Positions 8,498 to 16,600 of a DNA stretch of 19,662 nucleotides are shown here, in pieces (within the stretch, counting starts at the first letter, position 1; each line of letters begins with the position of its first letter). Origin of the DNA: Spirogloea muscicola (Eukaryota > Streptophyta > Zygnematophyceae > Spirogloeales > Spirogloeaceae); assembly GCA_009602725.1 (NCBI GenBank), contig WELB01000078.1, forward strand, positions 219,625 through 239,286, given 5' to 3'. Made by a program: the position numbers and the translations under genes. The notes under the pieces were generated by a model. It was not told the origin of the DNA. It did no database searches and worked only from the letters and a program-made list of their open reading frames with translations.

Positions 8498-9410
8498 ATG
8501 GAATCGCACACCTCCAGTGCTCGGGAGGTAGAGCGGTCGGCTGCTGAGGCAGCGGCTGCTGCAGGGCCAGCTGCTGAGGCAGTGGCTGCTGCGGGGCACG
8601 CCCAAGAGGTGCACGCCCAAGAGGGGCACTCCCAAGAGGGGCACGGGCACGCCTAAGAGGGGCACGCCCAAGAGGGGCACGCCCAAGAGGGGCAAGTCGA
8701 GCCCGGAGCCGCGGGCCAGGAGGGCCTGTCGGCTGGGGAGGTGCAACGCATGGCCCTTCTCACGTAGGACCTGGCAGCAGTCCAGTCTGCGATGGACCCA
8801 GCTCAATACCGCCTCCCTGCGAGGGTGTGCAGGGAGCAGCAAGCCCAACTCGTCTGGCTGCGGGCCGGAGAGGGGCTAGAGGTTGATGCCGCGGTGCATC
8901 TGGTGCGCAAGAGCGCTGGCAATCCGTTGCATGGACGTGCAAATGCCCACGCACAACGGCAGCTCACCAGTGACGATCGGGGTGGGCTCCAGGCGTGGCT
9001 CAATGAGATGTCGGAGTGGTTCGACAAAAAGGACGCGGATGCGACGGCACGTGTGCCACTCGCCGCGACCTATCTCGCTGGGGAGCCACGTGAAAGGTGG
9101 GACGCCCTCAAGCAGTCCTCGACGCCCTACCAGGTCAACACCTGGGATTCCTTTTCTAGGTCACTCGAGTCAGCCTATGGCGATATCTATGCGGAGCTTC
9201 GCGCCGGTGACGAGTCGGATGCCATCCGCATGGGCGAGAGAAGCGCAGACTTCGAGCCCTATGCGCAGTGCTTCAGGCTGCTGCTGTCGAAGCTGCGCAG
9301 TGAGCCTAGAAGGCGATTGATCAGTGTTAGCGCTTCAAGGCTGGGCTGCCTCCCAATATGCGCACGTGGGTTGCGCTTGACTCCGCAACCGCACTGGCAT
9401 TTGCACGAGG
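8498..9410 (+). pseudogene. Broken gag (capsid) gene, N-terminal and capsid part
   Basis: The frame opens with ATG at 8498, Ala/Glu-rich repeats and a HAQEG tandem repeat. It is broken by TAA at 8654-8656 and TAG at 8765-8767 but stays in the same frame to about 9310. The capsid part, roughly 8950-9300, shows the retrotransposon gag signature: EWFDKKDADATARV, AATYLAGEPRERW, TWDSFSRSL...AYGDIYAELR, then YAQCFRLLLSKLRS. After about 9310 the frame shifts and the same domain goes on as FKAGLPPNMRTWVALDSATA up to about 9410, where LINE sequence begins. Both stops fall where Gln would fit. Gag would coat the element RNA; this copy is non-functional. Confidence 0.7.
8595..8693 (+). repeat. 15-bp coding tandem repeat (HAQEG) in gag
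   Basis: About six copies of a 15-base unit resembling GGGCACGCCCAAGAG, encoding His-Ala-Gln-Glu-Gly. One copy has Ser for Ala (CACTCCCAA), one is preceded by an extra GGGCAC, and one has TAA in place of CAA. Just before it, 8539-8597 is a 30-base unit present twice (AAEAAAAAGP-like), so the whole gag N-terminus expanded by slippage in units that keep the frame. Confidence 0.8.
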
Positions 9411-10996
9411 CGCGACAGAACCTCCCCCATCGAGATAGGACGCACTCCCTCGCTGTCCTTCTGCACAGCAATGAGATTGCTTGTGTAGAGGAATGCGCCT
9501 CCACGTTGGGTGAGGTGTCCACGTGCAACATGTTGTGCGACCCTAAGCAGCAGATTGAAATCCTCCAAGTCGTCCTCCCCATACAGCTCCCGCAAGTGCT
9601 CAAAGAGCATGCCCGATGGACCCCCGGCGACTGCCTTGCGGCTACTCACAATCGCCCGACGGAAGGCAGCTGGGTCCAGGTCCACCGGTTGAGCAGGCGT
9701 GAAGCTCTCCATCCATGTATCTAATCTTCGCGGGGCCGGAGGATGGAGCTGCTCGAGTGCGGCCAAGGTTGCCGCGTCATGCGGTGCTGGTGTGGAGGGC
9801 TCCAAGGCTTGGGCAGCCCTGGCAAAGTCGCCGGCTCGTCCAAATCGGATGGCACGTCGCTTGCCCGCCTCCTTAATATCGGATTCCGACGAGGTGGGCC
9901 GATAGTTGGCTTGCGCGAGTTGCGCAGCCGCTTGGTGCTTTGCAAGTAGCAGCTGCCACTCCCCTCCTTCAAACAGGTGGAGGCGCAGCAGCAGCTCCTT
10001 GCGGCCTGCCTTCCCCTGCGGCAGGCGACCAAGCAAGAGTCGCGGAAACAACACAAACACAGCCCATGCAGCCTCATCCTCGCTGTCACGAGCCAGACGT
10101 GTCAGGAGGGGCCGAAGGGCTCGCCGTATGTGGGGCCGGGCCAATACGGGATGTGTCGTAGGAGCTGCGCGTTGGTCTTCCGCAGGATCTCGGAGACGTC
10201 CACGCTCTCCGCCCTCCGCCAGTGTTCTGCCGTAGGGCCCTGGTGGTGTTGTTGGCATCGCCCCTCTTGAAGGGGCTCTGCGAGCCCGAGCGGTGGCGGA
10301 TGCCTCTGCCTGCTGCGCCTCTCTGTTAGCAGAACGCACGCAGGCCCGCTCGTGCGAGCTCAGACCCACCTTGGAGGCACAGCGCCGCCGGCAGAGCCGG
10401 CAGCGGAGCTCCACAGGCGAGCAAGAGGTTGCCTCGGCAGGGGGCCGGAGGTCCTCTTGGCCCTGCTCCCCTTGCCCAGGTGCAGCTGATACAGCGGCAT
10501 CGCCAGCCACGGGGCCGTCAGCATCACCAGCACCACTGCCACCACTCGCCGAACCCATGGTGACAACCACTTCCAAGCGCCGCCTGGCTCCTCCGCTGCG
10601 GCGACCTCCCCTCCAAGATGCAGGGGGGTTTGCGGAAGCCGTCTGCCCTGCAGACGCGGGAGGGGTGCACGGCGTTGGTTGTGGGTGGGGATCGAAGCCC
10701 GTAAGTAGAGCAGCATGAGAAGCAGTGGGAGAGGATACTGAGGGAGGGGGTCCTGTGCCCCTCTCCATGTTGCCCTCCTCCACAGAATCTCGGATGGCGT
10801 TGGGGCCGTGGTCGGGACAGCCGTCTCGTCCATCCCTGAGCCTAATGGGGCCTGGGATGAGCGCGTAGCGCAGCAGCTCCTGGAGCTCCGGTGCACTGCT
10901 CTCGCGCTGGCCGCCAGTGCGCTTTCTTCCCGGCACAAGTGAGCCGAGGATTAGAACGCAGCCGGCCAAGCCAGCTTGTGAGCTGGGCAGCCGAAA
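9411..10996 (-). pseudogene. LINE polyprotein, N-terminal half, truncated inside reverse transcriptase
   Basis: A long minus-strand open frame (first ATG at 10768, frame open from 10996) encodes Ala/Pro-rich sequence, then a zinc finger CRLC...LSSHERAC near 10330-10390. Next comes a region with AAWAVFVLFPRLLLG and GGEWQLLLAKH, then the beginning of a reverse transcriptase: AGGPSGMLFEHL, VARGHL and QKDSEGVRPISMGEVL. This is the order in LINEs with an N-terminal C2H2-type finger. It stops near 9410, before the catalytic (F/Y)xDD motif, exactly where gag sequence resumes on the other strand. The C-terminus seen at 6943-7584 is of the right type to be its missing end, though not the same copy. 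It is inserted in opposite orientation to the host element. Confidence 0.65.
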
Positions 10997-11285
10997 TCAT
11001 GTCTCCCGCACGAGGCTGTGCAAGCTGCCTACGTGCCGTATTTTCCCTCGCCACCGCCGTGGCCGCCGCGGCGCACGGTGTGGCATGAGGGACCCCGCCA
11101 GCTGGGGGCCGCGCTGCGGACGGCACTCTGCGCGGCGAGCTCCGAGGAGCGCGCCGCGCAGGTGCGCGCCGTGCCTTCGCAGGCGGCGGCATGCGCGCCC
11201 GGTGGCACTCAGGCGCTCGAGCGCCCCGGGGGGTTGGCAAGGCGCCGCGGCGCCCGGGGGGGCGGCGGCGCCGGCGGCGAGCTAG
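10997..11285. other. GC-rich junction of LINE fragment and gag C-terminal region
   Basis: Very GC-rich, open in several frames on both strands, and therefore not assignable. It contains either the LINE 5' UTR or the Pro/Arg-rich gag linker; the plus frame reads PSPPPWPPRRTVWH, which would suit gag. There are several palindromes (GCGCGCCGCGC, GGCGCCGCGGCGCC) and long G runs from 11225 on. The right boundary of the LINE insertion lies somewhere here; no target-site duplication could be recognised. Confidence 0.3.
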
Positions 11286-11504
11286 GGAGCCGTTGGGTGG
11301 GGGGGGCGTAGCTCAAGGGAGGGTGGTGGCTACTATCGCTGCGGCGACAAGAGCCACCGGATCAAGGACTGCCAGGCGGCAGGTCCCACTACCTCGAGGC
11401 CATGTCCACATCGCCCGATGGGCCGGGACAAGGGCAGCTTCAAGGGCAAGCGTGAGTGCCTGACCCCTGCCTCTGAGAGCAATCTCAATCAGCCAGATGT
11501 TTGA
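11286..11504 (+). pseudogene. gag C-terminus with degenerate zinc knuckle
   Basis: The frame reads a Gly/Arg-rich stretch (GRSSREGGG) followed by YYRCGDKSHRIKDC. That is a CCHC zinc knuckle (CX2CX4HX4C) in which the first Cys is Tyr. The knuckle binds RNA in retroelement gag proteins and would be inactive here. It goes on through MGRDKGSFKGKREC and stops at TGA 11502-11504. The inverted copy at 12690-13006 keeps the equivalent Cys and extends further, showing that this copy lost about a dozen bases near 11499 and so gained the stop. Confidence 0.6.
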
Positions 11505-11769
11505 TCTTGCTGGCATTGCTTGCCCGTCAACCAAAGCACCGGTTGTGCACTCCATTTCTGCTTTGTTGCAAGGTCTGGAGGCCGGAGGGCCTCTACTTGT
11601 GTGGGTTGCCCACAATGACTTGCAAGTGGCTGCAAATGTCTATCTGAGCTGGCCTGTGCGCCGTCGGCTTGAAGAAATGCTGTTCTTCATTGTGCCTTGC
11701 AGGCGCGGCGTGATGCATCAGGCTCCGCTGGGGATGTCGCTGTTGTGCTCACATGAGGCGGGACACAGG
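11326..11769 (+). repeat. Left arm of a large inverted repeat
   Basis: Pairs with 12539-13006 on the other strand. Nucleotide identity is high from 11367 to 11769, where both arms show GGACACAGG at the inner end, and weaker in the outer zinc-knuckle part. Translation of both arms gives the same protein, e.g. GRDKG(S/T)FKGKREC and LLQGLEAGGPLLVWVAHNDLQ. The loop between the arms is 11770-12538 and holds the protease. RNA crossing the whole region could fold into a hairpin of about 400 base pairs. Confidence 0.75.
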
Positions 11770-12621
11770 CTCCTTACGCATAGCACTGATGCTGCTCAGA
11801 TTAGGCCATACCTGGCAGACGTCGGGGTATATGTCGCTAGCACTCCAAGCCTTGGCAGCAGTGTACGTGGGGTGCACACTATGCCATTTAAGGGGCTGGT
11901 TGCTGATGCACCGGCCAAGATCCTCATGGACTCAGGGGCCTCAGTGTCCTTCGACAACAAGAATTTGGTATGTTCCACTGGCTTGAATTTGCAAGCAGAT
12001 GGTTTGCCTAGAGTGACATTGGCCGATGGCCACCCCAACGATGTGCTGGGTCTATGCAAGGTTCCCATTCGCTTACAGCAATACAAAGCCGAGGTGTCTT
12101 GTTACGCCATTGCGTTGACTGCTGCATTTGATGTGATATTGGGTGATGACTGGCTTTGTGCCACATCAGCATGCCTTGATTTTGAACGCCAAACTTGCAC
12201 TGTACAACGTGGCGCACGGCGCTTTGTCCTTTGCAAGAAGCTTCCCTGTGCACCGCCGCTGGCGGCAGGGGCTTCCATTCTGCTGTCCGCCATGCAGATG
12301 AAGCGATTGATTCACAAGAATACTTTGCAGAGAGCATTTCTTGTGATGGTGGCGCTGAGTGCCGAGTCTAAGCCTGACTTGTGTGTGAATGCTGCGGACT
12401 CACATGGCGGGATTCTTGATAAGTTGCTGGAAGAGTTTGCGGATGTGTTTCCCGACTCTCTTCCGAACGGTCTACCTCCTCACCGAGGTGTGGCCCATTG
12501 GAGCCAGGCGCTCACCCGCCGTACCGTCCCACGTACCGCCTGTGTCCCGCCTCATGCAAGCACAACAGCGACATCCCCAGCGGAGCCTGATGCATCACGC
12601 CTCGCCTGCAAGGCACAATGA
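11497..12621 (+). pseudogene. Retropepsin and start of reverse transcriptase (pol)
   Basis: A 374-codon frame. Residues 1-90 are the unassigned segment shared by both arms of the inverted repeat. Residues about 140-220 are a retroviral-type aspartic protease: ILMDSGAS around 142-149 (catalytic Asp at 145) and VILGDDWL around 213-220, the usual second motif. Residues 309-330 (LLEEFADVFP, LPPHRG) are the entry to a Ty3/gypsy reverse transcriptase. The frame shifts near 12490, and the matching continuation EPGAHPPYRPTYRL is in another frame up to about 12538. There the inverted arm cuts in, so the last 28 codons are unrelated read-through. The protease would process gag-pol; its motif residues are intact, but the polymerase is lost. 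Confidence 0.7.
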
Positions 12622-13010
12622 GGAACAGAATCTCTTCAAGCCGACGGTGCGTAGGCCAGCTCAGATAGACATCTGCAGCCATTTGCAAGTCATTGTGGGC
12701 AACCCACACAAGTAGAGGCCCTCCGGCCTCCAGACCTTGCAACAAAGCAGAAATGGAGCGCACAACCGGTGCTTTGGTCTGACGGGCAAGCAATGCCAGC
12801 AAGATCGAATAGCTCAAGTGCATCTGGCTGAATGAGATGGCTCTCAGAGGCAAGGGTCAGGCACTCACGTTTGCCTTTGAAGGTGCCCTTGTCCCGGCCC
12901 ATAGGGCGCTGTGGACGTGGCCTCGAGGAAGAGGGACCTGCCGCCGGGCAGTCCCGCTCTAAACACGCATTTAGGGTGAGATTTGTTACAGCGAAGGCAG
13001 AGATCCTCTC
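12539..13010 (-). pseudogene. Right arm: inverted gag/pol junction copy
   Basis: Read on the minus strand: zinc knuckle LCLRCNKSHPKC at about 12970-13005, a one-base frame change, DCPAAG, then GRDKGTFKGKRECL...QPDALELFDLAGIACPS (12902 downward), then the shared segment LLQGLEAGGPLLVWVAHNDLQ in a second frame, ending at GHRRYVG. It is an incomplete gag tail and pol head of a sister copy in opposite direction. Unlike the left arm, it joins gag and pol without a stop at the QPD site, but it has its own frame breaks. Its inner end at 12539 abuts the reverse transcriptase fragment of the left-hand copy. Confidence 0.65.
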
Positions 13011-13623
13011 TTCAATATCAAAGCCATGTTAGAGACCATTGCACATGAGGAACATGATGAAGCTATCACAGCAGCTATGATGCAAAGCAACACCCACACT
13101 CATACTTTGTGACACAATTACTGTTAAGGTCATTAGATACACAGCAATTGATGTAGGCGTATGTCGATTGGCTCTCAGAATTCTCCAATCAAATGTCTCA
13201 GGCGTGCACTGATGGCAGCTTGTCTGAGTCAATAGATGGATGTATCGCTGCTTGTTGTGTTGAAACAAGAAGGAGCCAAGATAGCCTGAGCACAACTAAT
13301 GTGTGTCTTAACTCTAGAGATGGCACTAGATAGGCCTGCAAAATGCCTCTACAAGAAAGTCGCTGCCATTGATGACATGTCCTGCATGTATGTGATTGCA
13401 CATCTAAGTGCTTGCCCTGATCGCAAGTCGTCGAGGAGGACCTAAGCTGATGCGCCGGCGGCAATAGCCGGCCGGCTATCTCTGTCTCTATCCGAGGCGG
13501 CATTCAGGGTCCTGATGAAGGCCTGCTGACAGCACAAGGCAAACGAGGCTCAAACTGTAGGCCCAAAAGAGCTCAAAACAAGGCCACGTTGCAGGTCCCT
13601 GTACACTATGTTAAGCCGGCACA
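13011..13623. other. Intergenic stretch, probably containing the FtsHi 3' UTR
   Basis: No supported coding region. It follows the stop codon of the minus-strand FtsHi gene (13624-13626), so at least its right part should be that gene's 3' UTR. I found no TGTAA on the minus strand (TTACA on plus) between 13011 and 13620. The nearest lies inside the transposon arm at about 12986-12990, so the transposon may supply the poly(A) site, or a variant signal is used. Confidence 0.35.
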
Positions 13624-16600
13624 TCACGGAGTCATCAGTTGGAGGAGTGTCACTTTGCCCACCGGGGTTGTCGCTGCAGGTAGCAGCTCAAAGGGCTCCT
13701 CGTCGGGCACCGCGCCATGCTTCCGCCATAACTCCTCCATGTCCTGGCCGTGAAAGTTGGCCAGCACCAGCGTGTCACAACTCAGTTGGCTGGCAAGATG
13801 ACAGGTCCCATGACTTCAGCTTTTTGGCTCCAGACTGAGCACTGCTAGTAAATAGGACAACAGACCTGTCGGGTAAGGTAGTCATGTTCACAAAGGGCCT
13901 CCACAGCCGCATCCAGGACGCCGCGGTTGCGCTCCAGCAGCGCTAGTGCCCGGTTGCAAGCCGCATCATAGAGCTGGACAAGCATGCAGCCAGAGCACTC
14001 AACACTCTAACCTGCTTTGTAGAGTCAGGCATTGAAGTAATGACTCACAAAAGTGCCCACCAATGCAAGAGATCAACAACTTCCACTTTGAAAAGATCAT
14101 TGCTTTATTTGTGTGGCAGACTAAGGCTGCAGCAGGAGTGCCACCTGCTCAATCTGAGCCTCCAGGAAGAGCTCGTGCTGATCACCAACGTCCAAGGGCG
14201 ATGACTGCTTCGATCATGCCAGCCACAGTGTCACAGGCATGTAGCCTTCAACATAACAGGGCAATGACTGCTTCAATCATAACAACAATGCATTATGACT
14301 TCAGTATAACAACCATGTATCGTGCAATTCACGCATCAATCTCAGAGAAGAGATCGAAGAGCAGGCTGGAAAGAGAGGCCAAGGGCGGCTGGTCGAGAAG
14401 GTTGCCGATTCACGCACGGAGGACTCTGTTTGGTAGACTGTGGCGCTGCCCTGTGGTCCCCAGCCACATTCCATGACCATCCGTGCCGCCAACTGGAGAT
14501 TACGACAGGGGAAGATGGCTATAGTCCAGAGTGCACACTTACCTACATGCCAATTACAACTTGAACCTGGCAGCGAAGGTGCTGCTCAAACTAGGCAAAC
14601 CCAAAGAAGCAAGTCCTGCCGTGCTGCCGATTGCGAGCTTGGATGAAGCAGGGTTTGAGGTTCTTGCCAACTCGGCATCTTTGAGCTGGTCGTGGGCTAG
14701 GTTGTTGTTCTCGCCAAACGGCAGTATGAGCCGAGCCGCGACGTGTGGCCCAAAGTGCAGAACGAGCTGCTTTTCGGCAAACGAGCGCGTGGTCTCCTGC
14801 CCACGCTGCGCCGGCGCAGGCTCCAGCTGGCAGAATCCGATGCCGTCCCACGACGTGGGGTCGAGCCACACGCAGGTCACAGTGTGGAATGCTGGCAGCA
14901 GCGCTGCGAGCACTGCCCGCCCTGCCGCCCATACGGCGTGCGGCAGCTTCGTCTCCCGTGTCCACTGCAACCGTGTATGCAGGTACAGCACCAACACATC
15001 AGAAATTGCCTTAAGAATGCTCGTCAACTACAGATCCACAACGGTTTCTCAAGTGCCAGTGCCAGTTGAGATGAAGGAAGTGGCTCACTTCAATGGGCGG
15101 GTTGCGCAGCTCAATCCCAGGCTTGATTCTGGCATGGAAGTCAAGGCTGTCCAGGATCCCAGCGATGTCGTCCGGCGTGATGTCCAAGCCAAGGTGTGTG
15201 ACAACCCGCCGCGCCAGGCGCTGTCCCAGCACCGACGCTCGCAGCCACCCCGGGATGACCCGCTCGTACACCTGGCAGCAGGACTTTGAGGCGGCCATCC
15301 GAACCGCACCAACTGTGCCCATGCAGCTTTCGCGGGCCTACCAGCAGCTAGACAAGTCTTGCCACTGCACGACAAAACTTACAGCCAACCCATGCCGTAG
15401 ACATTTCTTCTAAAGAGGTGAGACAATCAAATGACAACTGGCATCTAGCTGTTGGTGGCTGGCAGAGAGAACAGGGTCTCACATGGAGCCAGTTGACAAC
15501 GTTGGCGAGCTCGTCGTCGTCAGAGATGCGGTTTGCAAGCGCAGCTGCCTCGATCGCCTGCGGAATATTTTTAAGCTGGCCGGGTGTCATTCCGCCCGTC
15601 TTCTCGGCCACCTGCATGTCGCAGGTGCCAGGTCTACTCAGGTCAGACAGCAAGGTGTGGAGCATCCGCTCTGCGCGGTGACCTCGCACCTCAGTTCCCG
15701 CAAGCTGAGTGGGTGCCGGGCTGACCATGCGCCAGTCAACAGCGGGCACGAGCGCGGGCTCCATGGTACGCTGTGCCCAGGCGTTCAGCTGCAGAAGTCG
15801 CTCGACCGCGTTGGGCATTGGCAGCTGGATGGTGCGGTCCATGCGACCGGGGCGCCGCAGTGCGGGATCAATGGCCCACGGCCGCGACGACGTCGCCAGC
15901 AGCACCACACCCTCCTGCGTCTCGAAGCTGCAACAAGGGACGCGATCCCGGCAACAAGCTCCGCCACGTCAGCAACACACAAGATTGGCCCTCTAGAAAT
16001 CAGAAATCTCAAACAAGATGTCGAAAGATCAAGATGCTTATACAAGATACAATACTGGAGGCCAGGATCCAGGGATGAAGTCAAGCTTTGCGTCATTGAT
16101 TGCCATGCGCACCCGTCGAGCTCAACAAGTAGCTGATTAATAAGGGACTCATGGTCCTGCTTCCGCGTGTCCGCGGTCTGGCCGCGCACGCCCGCAAAGT
16201 GGTCAAAGTTGTCCATGAAAACAATCAGAGGCACCTGCGCCCAAGTCACAGAACGAGCGGTCGACGACAGCGTCAGCGCACCCTGGGGCATACCAGCCAA
16301 CATCGTCCGCAGAGAGTGCTGAGTGTTGCATAAGACTGCAAACTCGTTCCAGAACGAGGCAGAATGTGCATGGAGCAGTGAAGCGGGCAGGAACGGTGGA
16401 GGGAAGAACAGAATGGGGAAGCACAGAGAGATGGAGGAAAGAGATAGAAGAGTAGGGAGGGAGGAGGGGGTGTGCATGAGAAGGTAAGGCGGCAGGCAGG
16501 GAGGGGAGATGGAGGGAGCAGACATGGATGGAGAGCCTGGGGGAACAAAGGAGGGAGGGAAGGGAGGGAGAAGGGGGTTGGGCTGGGGGGGGCGGTGTGG

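Larger units (their letters stand above)
6630..13010 (+). mobile_element. Dead Ty3/gypsy-type LTR retrotransposon with nested LINE pieces
   Basis: Order on the plus strand: probable 5' LTR (6630-8000), tRNA primer site (8003-8013), leader, gag (8498 to about 9410), a foreign minus-strand LINE fragment, gag zinc knuckle (about 11286-11504), retropepsin and the first residues of reverse transcriptase (11497 to about 12538), then an inverted second copy of the gag/pol junction (12539-13010). Most of reverse transcriptase, RNase H, integrase, polypurine tract and 3' LTR are missing. Coding parts carry stops and frameshifts, so it cannot move by itself. The protease-RT boundary motif (EFADVFP...LPPHRG) is typical of Ty3/gypsy rather than Ty1/copia. 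Outer limits are estimates. Confidence 0.65.

Noticed and set aside
8595-8693. CRISPR-like array
   Set aside because: The units are contiguous 15-mers without spacers and encode a repeated pentapeptide in gag.
9335-10969. The 544-codon minus-strand frame as a host gene
   Set aside because: It starts with TTG, has LINE-type zinc finger and RT entry motifs, and its last part reads through gag sequence in antisense. It is a transposon fragment.
12967-12990. TTTAGGGTGAGATTTGTTACA as the end of a 3' LTR (it resembles GTGTAGGGCGAGATTCGCTACA at 7979-8000)
   Set aside because: The same bases on the minus strand encode the zinc knuckle CLRCNKSHPKC, which explains them better. No other LTR similarity flanks them.
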